A stretch of 14,049 bases of DNA from Azoarcus sp. (GCA_031282905.1 JAITCV010000238.1:1-14049), one strand, 5' to 3'; counted from the first letter of the stretch, positions 1 to 8,488 are shown. Program-made: numbers and translations. Notes: generated by a model from the sequence alone, not told the origin.

Positions 1-498
1 AACCGCGAAGTGAAAAGCGCCTTGAACGCCACCTTGCTGGGCGCGTGGATCGGCAATGCGCAGCAAGGCTTGACGCAGCGCGTCGCCCTCTTTCGCGCCC
101 TGCAAAAGAACGATTTTACGCGCGTCCGGGAAATGTTCTTTTCGCTCTACGCCAGCATTCCTTATCACTGGTACGTCAATAACGACATCGACACATTCGA
201 AGGCTATTACGCCAGCGTGTTCTATGCCACCTTTGCCGCGCTGAGGCTGGATATCGTCCCGGAAGACGTGAGCAACCACGGGCGGCTGGACATGGCGGTG
301 AAATTCAATGGGCAGGTCTATCTCTTCGAATTCAAGGTGGTGGAAGATGAGGCGCAAGGAAAAGCCCTGGCGCAGATCAAGGCGAAAAAATACGCCGACA
401 AATACGATCCGCGCCAGCCCATTCATCTGATCGGGGTGGAATTCAGCAAGAAGGCGCGCAACGTGGTGGGGTTTGAAGCCGAGACCTTGATTATATGA
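1..498 (+). CDS. PD-(D/E)XK nuclease-like protein, DUF1703 type (5' partial)
   Basis: The frame is open from the first base (N-R-E-V-K-S...), so this is the C-terminal 165 residues of a longer protein. It resembles the C-terminal DUF1703/PDDEXK_9 domain usually attached to an N-terminal AAA-ATPase-like domain; that N-terminal part would lie outside the window. The nuclease-fold core is visible: counting the GTG at base 10 as residue 1, GRLD gives D94 and YLFEFK gives E107 and K109, a D-x12-E-x-K arrangement. An ExGYYASVFYAT segment lies before it and a lysine-rich QIKAKKYADKY helix after it, both as in the family. The biological role of these proteins is unknown; they are common, often multicopy and scattered across genomes. 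A small hairpin follows the stop. The family call is good; nuclease activity is not shown. Confidence 0.8.
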   Translation, partial: NREVKSALNATLLGAWIGNAQQGLTQRVALFRALQKNDFTRVREMFFSLYASIPYHWYVNNDIDTFEGYYASVFYATFAALRLDIVPEDVSNHGRLDMAVKFNGQVYLFEFKVVEDEAQGKALAQIKAKKYADKYDPRQPIHLIGVEFSKKARNVVGFEAETLII

Positions 499-767
499 AA
501 AGCTTCATGAGTTCATTTTCGTAATGAACTTTTCACGTGCATGCGCAGACGAAAAGCATGGAAGGCGATAGCCATCATTCCTAACATAAATCGCTATCCA
601 GATCAAGGCGGATTTGCTCAATGCCATCGTGGCGTCAACCAGTTATGATATTTCGTGTAAATGATGTTTGAGGAGTTGGTGCTGCATCTGCAATTCCCAA
701 GGTGCAATTCAAAGCGGAGGAAAAGTCGTGTGCTCACGCCAAGCTGGTCAAAAACGAGGGTGCGTCC
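499..767. other. Gene-free spacer before folD
   Basis: Apart from the hairpin at 510-534, I see no convincing gene, RNA or repeat here. A frame open from 590 to 661 on the plus strand (IAIQIKADLLNAIVASTSYDISCK) is too short to call and lacks a good start. An open frame continues in front of folD from about 668, but its sequence is not FolD-like and folD has a much better start at 800. Confidence 0.5.
510..534 (+). terminator. Weak intrinsic terminator candidate
   Basis: An 8-bp perfect stem (AGTTCATT at 510-517 with AATGAACT at 523-530) encloses a TTCGT loop and runs into TTTC. It starts 12 bases after the stop of the first gene. The stem is AT-rich and the T-tract short, so termination may be partial. 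Confidence 0.45.
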
Positions 768-776
768 TGCTAGAAT
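745..776 (+). promoter_or_regulatory. Probable folD cluster promoter (extended -10)
   Basis: TAGAAT at 771-776 matches the -10 consensus in five of six positions and is preceded by TG at 768-769 with one base between, making an extended -10. A possible -35 element (TGGTCA, 745-750) sits at an over-long 20-nt spacing, so the extended -10 may carry most of the activity. Transcription would start near 783, giving a leader of under 20 nt before the folD ATG at 800. Confidence 0.5.
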
Positions 777-799
777 CAAACTTTATTCAGGAGCATTCG

Positions 800-1663
800 A
801 TGAGCGCGTCTGTGATCGATGGCAATGCACTGGCAGCGCGGGTACGAGGCGAGCTTGCCGTTCGTGCCACCGCGCTTGCCGCGCGGGGTGTGCAGCCCTG
901 TCTGGCGGTCATCCTGGTGGGGAATGATCCGGCTTCTGCCGTGTATGTGCGCAACAAGATGGCGGCGTGCGAAAAAGCGGGCATCCGTTCGCTGAAGCTG
1001 GAATATCCCGGCGATATCGATCCCGTGGTGGTGATGGCGAAACTCGCCGAACTCAACGCCGATGCCAGCGTGCATGGCATCTTGGTGCAATTACCCCTGC
1101 CGTCACGGTTCGATGAAGGCGCGGTGCTGGAAGCGATCAGCGTCGCCAAGGATGTCGATGGCTTTCATGCCGAAAATGTCGGGCGGCTGTCGCAGGGCCA
1201 GGATGCTTTTTCCCCATGCACTCCGCATGGCGTGATGAAGATGTTCGAAGCTGCACAGCTGCGGCTTGCCGGCGCTGAAGTCGTGGTGATCGGGCGTTCC
1301 AACATCGTGGGCAAACCGATGGCGATGTTGCTGATCAATGCCGGCGCAACGGTGACGATATGTCATTCGAGAACACGGGATCTCGCTTTTCATACTCGCC
1401 GCGCCGATATCGTCGTGGCCGCGGTGGGCAAGCCGCGTTTCTTGACCGCCGACATGGTGAAGCCAGGGGCGGCGGTGATCGATGTTGGCATCAATCGCCT
1501 GCCCGATGGCAAATTGTGCGGGGATGTCGATTTTGCCGCGGTGAGCGAAGTGGCGGGCTTGATCACGCCCGTGCCCGGCGGGGTAGGGCCGATGACCATC
1601 GCCATGCTGCTCGAAAACACGGTGATTGCCGCCGAACGTGTCGCGCGCGAGGCAGGGCAATGA
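800..1663 (+). CDS. folD: Bifunctional methylenetetrahydrofolate dehydrogenase/cyclohydrolase FolD
   Basis: Cytoplasmic enzyme that oxidises 5,10-methylene-THF with NADP+ and hydrolyses the product to 10-formyl-THF, the one-carbon donor for purine synthesis and initiator-tRNA formylation. The 287-residue length matches the family (about 285-290). Visible motifs are YVRNK with the catalytic Tyr49 and Lys53, the KDVDGF loop at 117-122, the dinucleotide-binding segment GRSNIVGKPMA at 165-175 and the C-terminal signature PGGVGPMT at 259-266. The frame is open further upstream, but ATG at 800 was chosen because AGGAG lies at 789-793 with six bases between, and because homology begins at once (SVIDGNALA). 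The stop overlaps the purE start (ATGA), so the two are probably translationally coupled. A purine-cluster position fits its role as formyl donor. Confidence 0.96.
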   Translation: MSASVIDGNALAARVRGELAVRATALAARGVQPCLAVILVGNDPASAVYVRNKMAACEKAGIRSLKLEYPGDIDPVVVMAKLAELNADASVHGILVQLPLPSRFDEGAVLEAISVAKDVDGFHAENVGRLSQGQDAFSPCTPHGVMKMFEAAQLRLAGAEVVVIGRSNIVGKPMAMLLINAGATVTICHSRTRDLAFHTRRADIVVAAVGKPRFLTADMVKPGAAVIDVGINRLPDGKLCGDVDFAAVSEVAGLITPVPGGVGPMTIAMLLENTVIAAERVAREAGQ

Positions 1664-2166
1664 ACGCTTTGGATGCGCAACAGCCGCTGGTCGGCGTCGT
1701 CATGGGGTCCGACTCCGACTGGCCGACGATGCAGGCCGCCGTTCATATCTTCAAGGATTTCGCCGTGCCGTTCGAGGCGCGCGTCGTCTCCGCCCATCGC
1801 ACGCCCGATCTTCTTTTTGAATACGCCGAAAGCGCTCGAAAACGCGGCCTGAAGGCGATCATCGCCGGCGCGGGCGGCGCGGCGCACTTGCCCGGCATGT
1901 TGGCGGCGAAAACCGTGGTGCCGGTGCTGGGTGTGCCGGTACAATCGCGGGCACTTGCCGGTGTCGATTCGCTGCACTCCATCGTGCAGATGCCCAAGGG
2001 CGTGCCGGTCGCCACTTTCGCCATTGGCGAAGCGGGCGCGGCCAACGCGGCGTTGTTCGCGGTCGCCATGTTGGCAAACGAAGACGATGCGCTGTTCGCC
2101 AAATTGCAGGATTTCCGTGAAAGGCAGCGCGACAAGGTACTTGCCATGCGCCTTGCGGAAATTTGA
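1660..2166 (+). CDS. purE: N5-carboxyaminoimidazole ribonucleotide mutase PurE
   Basis: Class I PurE moves the carboxyl group of N5-CAIR (made by PurK) to carbon, giving CAIR, in de novo purine synthesis in the cytoplasm. The 168-residue product has the usual size. Diagnostic motifs are MGSDSDWP at 15-22 (phosphate binding), SAHRTP at 44-49 with the catalytic-region histidine at 46, and the AGGAAHLPGM loop at 71-80. The ATG overlaps the folD stop by ATGA. purK follows after 59 bases if purK starts at ATG 2226, or overlaps if the TTG at 2163 is used. The adjacent PurK confirms the two-step N5-CAIR route rather than a single-step class II enzyme. Confidence 0.96.
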   Translation: MNALDAQQPLVGVVMGSDSDWPTMQAAVHIFKDFAVPFEARVVSAHRTPDLLFEYAESARKRGLKAIIAGAGGAAHLPGMLAAKTVVPVLGVPVQSRALAGVDSLHSIVQMPKGVPVATFAIGEAGAANAALFAVAMLANEDDALFAKLQDFRERQRDKVLAMRLAEI

Positions 2167-2225
2167 TTCGTCGGCAGGCATCGATAAACCCAAATCGCCG
2201 TCAAGATCGGCATCGGCTTGGAATC

Positions 2226-3367
2226 ATGATCCTCCCTCCCGCTACGCTCGCCATGTTGGGTGGCGGCCAATTGGGCCGTTTCTTCGTCTCCGCCGCCCAC
2301 GAGTTGGGCTACGAGGCATGGGTACTCGATCCGGATAGGGAAAGCCCGGCGGGCCGCCTCGCCGACCGCCATCTGTGCGCGGCCTATGACGATGTCGCCG
2401 CGCTCGACGAGCTTGCCCGCCATTGTGCGGCGGCGACGATCGAATTCGAGAACGTGCCCGCAGCCACGCTCGCCTATCTGGCGGAACGGATGCCGACCCA
2501 TCCTTCGGCGCAAGCGGTGGCAATCTGCCAGGACCGTATCGCTGAAAAGACCTTCCTGCGCGACAACGGCTTGCCGCATGGCGCGTTTGCCGTGATCCAA
2601 AGCGCAGCGGACATAAAAGCCGCCAACGCCGGGCTGTTTCCCGCCGTGCTCAAGGTCGCCCGCTTCGGCTATGACGGCAAGGGACAGGCGCGGGTGGCGG
2701 ATCGCGAGCAGGCGCTCGCCGCTTTTGCCCATTTCAAACAGGAAGCCTGCGTATTGGAGCAATTGCTCAAACTCGATTACGAATTGTCGGTGGTGCTCGT
2801 CCGCGACGCGAATGGACGAGTCGAAGCTTATCCTCCCGGCGAAAACTGCCACCGCAATGGCATTCTTGACTTCACTATCGCTCCCGCGCGCGCCGCAGCG
2901 TGCCAGCGCGACAACGCCCAGGAAATCGCGGGACAAGCCGCAGAAAGGCTGGGCTATGTCGGCGTTCTCGGGGTGGAATTCTTTGTGCATCGTGGCGAGC
3001 TGCTGGTCAACGAAATGGCACCGCGTCCGCACAACAGCGGCCATCATACGATCGATGCTTGTGACATCAGTCAGTATGCACAACAGGTGAGGGCGCTGTG
3101 CGCTCTGCCGCTTGCCCGTCCCCGCCAGCACTCGGCGGCGGTGATGGTGAATCTGCTCGGCGATCTGTGGTTTGAAGGCGATGCCCGCCGCGAACCGGAT
3201 TGGGCAACGCTGGCCAGCGTGCCGGGTCTGGCCTTGCATCTGTATGGCAAGCGCGCCGCGCGTCCCGGACGCAAGATGGGCCATTTCACCGTGACCGGCG
3301 AGCGGGCGGATGAAATGCTGGCGCGCGCGCTGGCAGCGCGCGCCGCAATGGGTATCGTTGATCCTGA

Positions 3368-3371
<4 letters not shown>
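2226..3371 (+). CDS. purK: N5-carboxyaminoimidazole ribonucleotide synthase PurK
   Basis: ATP-grasp ligase that carboxylates aminoimidazole ribonucleotide with ATP and bicarbonate to N5-CAIR, the substrate of PurE just upstream. The 381-residue product shows the N-terminal nucleotide-fold motif MLGGGQLGR (10-18), TIEFENV (71-77), the glycine-rich ATP-grasp loop GYDGKGQ (148-154), GENCHRNGILDFTIAP (205-220) and the metal/substrate segment NEMAPRPHNSGHHT (262-275). I chose ATG 2226 because MILPPATLAMLGGGQLGR is the usual PurK N-terminus; the frame also contains a TTG at 2163 overlapping the purE stop. The ribosome-binding site before 2226 is weak (TTGGA), which would fit coupling from purE. The stop overlaps the tsaC start (ATGA). 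Confidence 0.95.
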
Positions 3372-4540
<1,169 letters not shown>

Positions 4541-4577
4541 AACACCACTACAAGTTAGTCCGAAGAAGTCCATAGAA

Positions 4578-4617
4578 AGGCCAGAAACCCAATAAAATCA
4601 AGGGTTCTGGCCTTTTT
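4578..4617 (+). terminator. Intrinsic terminator downstream of tRNA-Ala, inside the island stub
   Basis: AGGCCAGAAACCC (4578-4590) pairs with GGGTTCTGGCCT (4602-4613), a 12-bp stem with one bulged A, an 11-nt AT-rich loop and a run of five T (4613-4617). It probably ends the present tRNA transcript. It lies between the two att-like repeats and was therefore brought in by the element. Confidence 0.85.
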
Positions 4618-4654
4618 GTCGTTCTATGTAGTCCGAGGCTTTTCATTTACACCC

Positions 4655-4702
4655 GGGGTATTATTGCGGGTATTCTTCATAAATGACGTTAGGGATACCC
4701 GC
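4655..4702. repeat. GGGTAT repeats upstream of the integrase stub (arm-site-like)
   Basis: GGGGTATT at 4655-4662, GCGGGTAT at 4666-4673 and its inverted copy ATACCCGC at 4695-4702 crowd the 50 bases in front of the integrase start. GGGTA-rich repeats between the tRNA and a P4-type integrase gene are commonly taken as integrase arm-binding sites or sites for autoregulation; I infer that role here. A separate 8-bp direct repeat TAGTCCGA lies at 4556-4563 and 4629-4636. Confidence 0.5.
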
Positions 4703-4705
4703 AAA

Positions 4706-4774
4706 ATGATGGCCAAGCTGACCGATACCGCCATCAAGAATGCCAAGCCCGCCGCGAAGCCTTCCAAGCTGTCC
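4706..4774 (+). pseudogene. P4-type tyrosine recombinase integrase, N-terminal stub
   Basis: The frame begins MMAKLTDTAIKNAKPAAKPSKLS, a near-textbook N-terminus of P4-family phage/island integrases (LTDTAI-NAKP-KP-KL). In intact genes this continues into an SDGGGLYL-like segment and about 400 residues with the catalytic R-H-R-Y set. Here, after 23 codons, the sequence switches into a copy of the tRNA 3' end and its terminator. The frame stays open to 4879, but the later residues are unrelated to integrases. Start could be 4706 or 4709. It sits 165 bases downstream of the tRNA, the usual place and direction for such integrases. With no DNA-binding or catalytic domain it cannot be functional. 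Confidence 0.8.
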
Positions 4775-4783
4775 ACCAAACAC
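4771..4783 (+). repeat. attR-like direct repeat
   Basis: Second copy of GTCCACCAAACAC. It is followed at once by a strong terminator that would be the natural terminator of the tRNA before integration. Its first four bases (GTCC) are shared with the expected integrase reading at this point (K-L-S), so the boundary between integrase stub and repeat is blurred by microhomology. Confidence 0.6.
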
Positions 4784-4786
4784 ACC

Positions 4787-4816
4787 AGCCCGACCGTTCT
4801 CGGTCGGGCTTCTTTT
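4787..4816 (+). terminator. Strong intrinsic terminator, probable original tRNA terminator
   Basis: AGCCCGACCG (4787-4796) pairs perfectly with CGGTCGGGCT (4801-4810) across a TTCT loop and is followed by TCTTTT. It lies immediately after the attR-like repeat, so in the pre-integration chromosome it would have directly followed the tRNA. It is also the likely target of the intron that follows. Confidence 0.88.
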
Positions 4817-4818
4817 GG

Positions 4819-5203
4819 GTGCGTCCAGTCGGTCGCCCTCATACAGTTGCGCAGTTGCGCTTCATTTCGTTCGCTGTGATCACCTTACGGCGGGGCTTTC
4901 ACCCTCAGGAGAGCGCCCACGCTATGGAAAGGGAGCGTGGAGCATAAACGCGAACCGATGGAGAAGAACCGAATAGAAAGCGTTGCCGAGCAGGGCGAAC
5001 GGGCCATATCCGCGAAGCTCTGGTGATCAAGGCGAGGTTGGGCGTAGATTCGGCGATTGAACGGGTTGTGCGGCTTCAGGCGAGGTGCAGGATTCTGCTC
5101 CTGCGACCTTGATCTCAACTATTCAACCGCCCAGTGCGGACCCCGGACCCGCATGCTGGGGGGTGTGGGAGGGGTACGGCCATAGGTCGCTCCCTATCCC
5201 AAT
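4819..5203 (+). mobile_element. ORF-less group IIC intron-like ribozyme relic
   Basis: The 3' end has the form of group IIC domains V and VI. Domain V starts AACCGCC (5125-5131, retaining the CGC triad), pairs CCGCCCAGTGCGG with CCGCATGCTGGGGGG leaving a two-base TG bulge, and continues into GTGTGGGAGG. Domain VI pairs GGGAGGGG with CCC/TCCC around a single bulged A at 5196, eight bases from a 3'-terminal AT (5202-5203). Upstream structure fits a ribozyme: GATCAAGG (5025-5032) pairs with CCTTGATC (5107-5114) around an inner hairpin, and CCACGCT/AGCGTGG forms a stem at 4917-4940. GTGCG at 4819-4823 fits the intron 5' consensus, giving about 385 nt, near the compact IIC size. No reverse transcriptase is present. 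IIC introns favour sites behind terminators, as here. The 5' boundary and the 4819-4900 part are least certain. Confidence 0.62.
5137..5150 (+). repeat. 7-bp tandem duplication in the intron domain V loop
   Basis: CGGACCC occurs twice in tandem (5137-5143 and 5144-5150) at the tip of the domain V hairpin. Removing one copy would leave a four-base loop (TGCG-GACC-CGCA), as expected of domain V. With both copies the loop grows to about nine bases, which should damage tetraloop-receptor docking. Confidence 0.6.
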
Positions 5204-5249
5204 CAACGGAGTACAAAAATACAAAATACCTGATTCACCTTCGTTGAAA

Positions 5250-5717
5250 CTATGGTGTTTCAAGAATGTCTCTCACAATTGAATCTGAATCATCAAGGCT
5301 GACTGAACTTACATACCATTTACCCTTTACACGCAAAAATTTTATATGAAGCCCTATAAATGAGTCATTAGAACACTCAATCACGTATTTTCTGCCATCG
5401 AAAATATCTGCTTTTATTGTTTTACCTGCTCTATGCACCTTGTAAGGATGGCACTGTTGCAATATTTTTGTCCAATGTTCGTTGATACCATTGACGATTC
5501 TTTTTTGATCTTCATCGACCTTCGGAACAAGATGGCCAGAAAATATCGATGAAAAACAATCATTGTTTGCTCCCGACATAATGCAATCGATATACTTTTC
5601 TTCAAATACATCATTGTCCTCGATCGGCACTGACCCACTCGCCATCGCCGTGGCGGAGAGGAAAATTCCAGCCAGCAGGCTCAGTTTTACAGCAAACTTC
5701 GTCGGCTCCAAGTACAA
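5250..5717 (-). CDS. Secreted hypothetical protein
   Basis: A 155-residue product I do not recognise. Residues 8-24 (FAVKLSLLAGIFLSATA) form a hydrophobic core after K7, with probable signal-peptidase cleavage around A-M-A/SGS at 24-27, so the mature protein of about 130 residues should be periplasmic or secreted. It has three cysteines in its first two-thirds (near 45, 54 and 89) plus one near 115, possibly forming disulfides. The C-terminal half (FDGRKYVIEC...KFLRVKGKWYVSSVSLDD) has the feel of a small beta-sheet domain. No ATG precedes the signal sequence; an in-frame stop lies just upstream, so TTG 5717 is the likely start, without a clear ribosome-binding site. It is more AT-rich than its neighbours, lies between the intron relic and the HDOD gene, and may be acquired. 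Confidence 0.65.
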   Translation of the reverse strand: MYLEPTKFAVKLSLLAGIFLSATAMASGSVPIEDNDVFEEKYIDCIMSGANNDCFSSIFSGHLVPKVDEDQKRIVNGINEHWTKILQQCHPYKVHRAGKTIKADIFDGRKYVIECSNDSFIGLHIKFLRVKGKWYVSSVSLDDSDSIVRDILETP

Positions 5718-5763
5718 AAATCAGAAGGGAGTAAAGTAATTTTGCCTTGCATGAAGCACCGCT

Positions 5764-6624
5764 TCAACGCCTGCCGTTCATGCGCGGAAAGAAAGTGGAG
5801 ATGCATGAGGCCAGATGCATCTCGGCGGCTTCGCGGATGCGCGTGAACACGGTGGTGTCGAGGTTGAGGTCGTCCCAGATCTGTTCGTCGATGTTGGCCA
5901 CGGTCTCGCCGCTCGGCAGGTTGTGGCGGTCGGCGTAACTCACCGCCAGGGCCAGATGCAGCAGTTCGGCTTCGCGGACGTGTTCACCGGCCAGCCGCGG
6001 GAAAAACTGCGCGCCAATGATGTCGGCGAAACTCGATGGCAACTTCCAGTTGTCCATCAGCGCCGCGCCCACTTCGGCCGAGTCGCTGCCGATGATCCGG
6101 CGTTCGGCCTCGTACAGTGTTTCGTGCCTGTCATCGGCACTGGCCTGGGCCTCGACCGCGAGTTGCGGCACGGTCTGGTAGATCACCAGATGGCCGATGT
6201 CGGCGAGCAGGCCGATGACGAACAGGCGGTCGGACCCCGGGTTGCAAGTGACGTGCGCCAGCTCGCGCGCGGCCAGGGCGCTCATCATGCAGCCTTGCCA
6301 GAAACGCTTCATGTCCATGTTCTGGGGCTGGATGCCATCGAACATCGAACCGACTGTCATGGCCAGCACCAGTTCATGGGTCTGTTGCAGGCCGAGGATG
6401 GGGATGGCGCGCTCGACGCTTTCGATCTTGCGGCTGAAACCATAAAAGGCGCTGTTGACCAGCCGCAACACCCCGGTGGTGAGCGCGGGGTCGGAGGCGA
6501 TCAACTGGGCCACCTTGCTGACCGAGCCATCGGGCAATTCGAGCTGCTCACGTACCTGGTAATACACCGAAGGCAGGGCGGCGAGCGTTTCGATGTTGCT
6601 GATGAGTTCCTGAGCCGAATACAT
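5764..6624 (-). CDS. HDOD domain protein
   Basis: A 286-residue cytoplasmic protein consisting almost wholly of one HDOD domain, an HD-phosphohydrolase-like fold that usually lacks the metal ligands and acts in signalling or regulation. The family core is clear: LPSVYYQV (17-24), LIASDPALTTGVLRLVNSAFYG (41-62), the IESVERAIPILGLQQ segment (67-81) and GLLADIGHLVIY (138-149), where the usual HD pair is degenerate. There is no response-regulator, GGDEF or EAL domain attached. The start at ATG 6624 agrees with the family N-terminus, although no strong ribosome-binding site is seen. The secreted hypothetical gene follows 46 bases downstream on the same strand. A specific function cannot be assigned; related proteins affect motility, biofilm or c-di-GMP responses. 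Confidence 0.88.
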   Translation of the reverse strand: MYSAQELISNIETLAALPSVYYQVREQLELPDGSVSKVAQLIASDPALTTGVLRLVNSAFYGFSRKIESVERAIPILGLQQTHELVLAMTVGSMFDGIQPQNMDMKRFWQGCMMSALAARELAHVTCNPGSDRLFVIGLLADIGHLVIYQTVPQLAVEAQASADDRHETLYEAERRIIGSDSAEVGAALMDNWKLPSSFADIIGAQFFPRLAGEHVREAELLHLALAVSYADRHNLPSGETVANIDEQIWDDLNLDTTVFTRIREAAEMHLASCISTFFPRMNGRR

Positions 6625-6826
6625 GGGAAAGCGTCACGAGTGGGGTCGGTGGATTATCCGGGATCGGTGTTCAGGATGAAAGCGCAAGATGCTTCAATCC
6701 GTGCCCATGAGTGGGGGAAACCGCACGGAAAACATGACATTTTTCTCCCATGCCGATCCGCGCCGACGGTTTGCGGGCAGCGTGGTCATGGTATATGGAT
6801 GGGCTCGTCTGCCGTTCCACATTTGT

Positions 6827-7651
6827 TCAAGTCTGTTTCGCGCCGCGCGCTTTCCAGTGTGTCTGTATGGTGAGCAGTAGTTCGGTAAACACCTTGGGCG
6901 TGCCGGCGACCACGTTGCCGTTATCGAGAAAACCGTCCTCGCCCGCGAAATCGGCAACAAAGCCGCCCGCTTCCTGGATCAGCAGCACGCCGGCGGCCAT
7001 GTCCCAGGGCGCCAGGCCGATTTCCCAGAAACCATCGAGGCGGCCGCTGGCGACATAGGCGAGATCGAGCGCGGCGGCGCCCGGGCGACGCAGGCCGACG
7101 GTTTTCTGGGTCAGATCGCGGAACATGGCGAGATAGGCATCGACATGCTCGAACTGGCGAAACGGAAAACCGGTGCCCACCAGGGCGTCGGACAGGCGCA
7201 GACGGCGCGAGACCCGAATGCGGCGATCATTCAGATAGGCGCCGCGCCCCCTGGAAGAGGTGAACAGCTCATTGGCATTGGGGTCGAAGATCACCGCGTG
7301 TTCGGGTACGCCCTTGCGGGTGAGCGCGATCGACACCGCATATTGTGGAAAACCGTGGATGAAATTGGTCGTGCCATCGAGCGGATCGATCACCCAGACA
7401 AACTCGCCGTTCGGGCCGGTTCGCCCGGACTCCTCTGCTAGAATGCCGTGTTCCGGGCAAGCTTCGTGCAATACCTTGATGATCTCTGCTTCAGCCGCGC
7501 GGTCGACTTCGGTGACGAAATCGTTGGGCGCCTTGGTATCGACGGTGAGCAGGTCGAGTTGGGTCGCGGCGCGGTTGATGACCGAGGCGGCGCGTCGCGC
7601 CGCCTTGACGGCGATGTTGACAGCGGGATCTGTGTTGGGATTGGGATGCAT
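6827..7651 (-). CDS. suhB: Inositol-1-monophosphatase family protein SuhB
   Basis: Mg2+-dependent phosphatase of the inositol monophosphatase family; in Escherichia coli SuhB also joins the NusB/S10 ribosomal-RNA antitermination complex. The 274-residue length fits (E. coli 267). Metal-site motifs are AEESG with Glu73-Glu74, IDPLDGTTNFIHGFP (88-102, containing the DPLDGT signature) and the C-terminal WDMAAGVLLIQEAGG (216-230). The frame is open far upstream of the start, but that part is antisense to trmJ; ATG 7651 gives the usual MHP...NIAVKAARRA N-terminus. It is divergent from trmJ with 75 bases between the starts, so the two promoters must lie in or near that gap. The suhB next to trmJ-cysE arrangement is, from memory, typical of betaproteobacteria. 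Confidence 0.94.
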   Translation of the reverse strand: MHPNPNTDPAVNIAVKAARRAASVINRAATQLDLLTVDTKAPNDFVTEVDRAAEAEIIKVLHEACPEHGILAEESGRTGPNGEFVWVIDPLDGTTNFIHGFPQYAVSIALTRKGVPEHAVIFDPNANELFTSSRGRGAYLNDRRIRVSRRLRLSDALVGTGFPFRQFEHVDAYLAMFRDLTQKTVGLRRPGAAALDLAYVASGRLDGFWEIGLAPWDMAAGVLLIQEAGGFVADFAGEDGFLDNGNVVAGTPKVFTELLLTIQTHWKARGAKQT

Positions 7652-7726
7652 GCGGTTCTGGTCTCGGCAGGAAAGGCGCGGGATGATCTGTCCGTCACGC
7701 CAATACGAAAAACGAACGATTCTAAT

Positions 7727-8473
7727 ATGAACAGCCTCCGCGCGCTCGACCGCGTTCGCGTCGTGCTCTCCCGCACCAGCCATCCAGGCAATATCGGCGC
7801 GGCGGCGCGGGCAATGAAAACCATGGGATTCAGCCAGTTGTGGCTGGTGTCGCCCTCCTCCTTTCCCGACCCGGTGGCCGACGCCCGTGCCTCCGGCGCG
7901 GGGGACGTCCTGGCGCGCGCGCGGGTGGTGGCGACACTGGAAGAGGCGCTCTCTGGCACTGTGCTCGCGGCGGCGCTCACCGCGCGTCGGCGGGAACTCA
8001 GCTTGCCGCGCCAGAGGCCGCGCGGCGCGGCCGCCGAACTGATCGCCTGGAGCGCGCGCGGCGATGTCGCACTGGTCTTTGGCAACGAGGCCAGCGGCCT
8101 CACCAACGATGAAGTCGGCCTGTGTTCGCTGCCGGTGACGATTCCGTGCAGCGCCGCCTATTCCTCGCTCAACCTCGGCGCGGCGGTGCAGGTGATGTGC
8201 TACGAATCGCGCCTCGCGGCGTTGGCGCGGAACGAGGCGGCGGGCGATGGCGAAAACCTGCCCGCCCCCGCCACCCATGACGAAATCGAAGGCTTTTTCG
8301 CCCATCTCGAAGCGGCGATCATTGCCAGCGGCTTTCTCGACCCGGAAAAACCCCGCCGGCTGATGCCACGGATGCGCCGTCTTTTTGGCCGCGCGCGCCT
8401 GGAAAAAGAAGAAGTCGCCATCCTGCGTGGCATTCTTTCCAGCCTGGAAAATCCACGACCACCACAAAAATGA
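7727..8473 (+). CDS. trmJ: tRNA (cytidine/uridine-2'-O-)-methyltransferase TrmJ
   Basis: SPOUT-family enzyme that 2'-O-methylates nucleotide 32 of several tRNAs using S-adenosylmethionine. At 248 residues it matches E. coli TrmJ (246). Visible motifs are VVLSRTSHPGNIGAAARAMKTMG (12-34, N-terminal RNA-recognition part with the catalytic-region Arg), ALVFGNEASGLTNDEV (115-130, trefoil-knot SAM loop) and IPCSAAYSSLNLGAAVQV (139-156). The basic C-terminal stretch with PRRLMPRMRRLFGRARL is also usual. ATG 7727 is the first start consistent with the family; longer frame to the left is antisense to suhB. No good ribosome-binding site precedes it. cysE begins 15 bases after its stop, so the two probably form one transcript. 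Confidence 0.93.
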   Translation: MNSLRALDRVRVVLSRTSHPGNIGAAARAMKTMGFSQLWLVSPSSFPDPVADARASGAGDVLARARVVATLEEALSGTVLAAALTARRRELSLPRQRPRGAAAELIAWSARGDVALVFGNEASGLTNDEVGLCSLPVTIPCSAAYSSLNLGAAVQVMCYESRLAALARNEAAGDGENLPAPATHDEIEGFFAHLEAAIIASGFLDPEKPRRLMPRMRRLFGRARLEKEEVAILRGILSSLENPRPPQK

Positions 8474-8488
8474 AGAGTTTCCCGCAAC

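Noticed and set aside
668..799. N-terminal extension of folD
   Set aside because: The frame is open, but the residues are not FolD-like, a promoter lies within it at 771, and ATG 800 has an ideal ribosome-binding site.
1743..3284. Long minus-strand open frame opposite purE and purK
   Set aside because: It is a GC-rich antisense shadow of two certain genes; its sequence shows no recognisable domain.
4775..4879. Continuation of the integrase stub frame
   Set aside because: It translates a tRNA 3'-end copy, a terminator and the start of the intron; the residues have no integrase character.
5085..5282. Small plus-strand open frame
   Set aside because: It lies across the structured intron 3' end, which explains the sequence better.
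5815..6873. Plus-strand open frame of 352 codons opposite the HDOD gene
   Set aside because: The minus strand encodes a clear HDOD protein here, and this frame has only His/Gly/Val-rich low-complexity sequence.
7652..8467. N-terminal extension of suhB across trmJ
   Set aside because: The extension is antisense to trmJ, which is unmistakable, and SuhB homology begins at the ATG at 7651.
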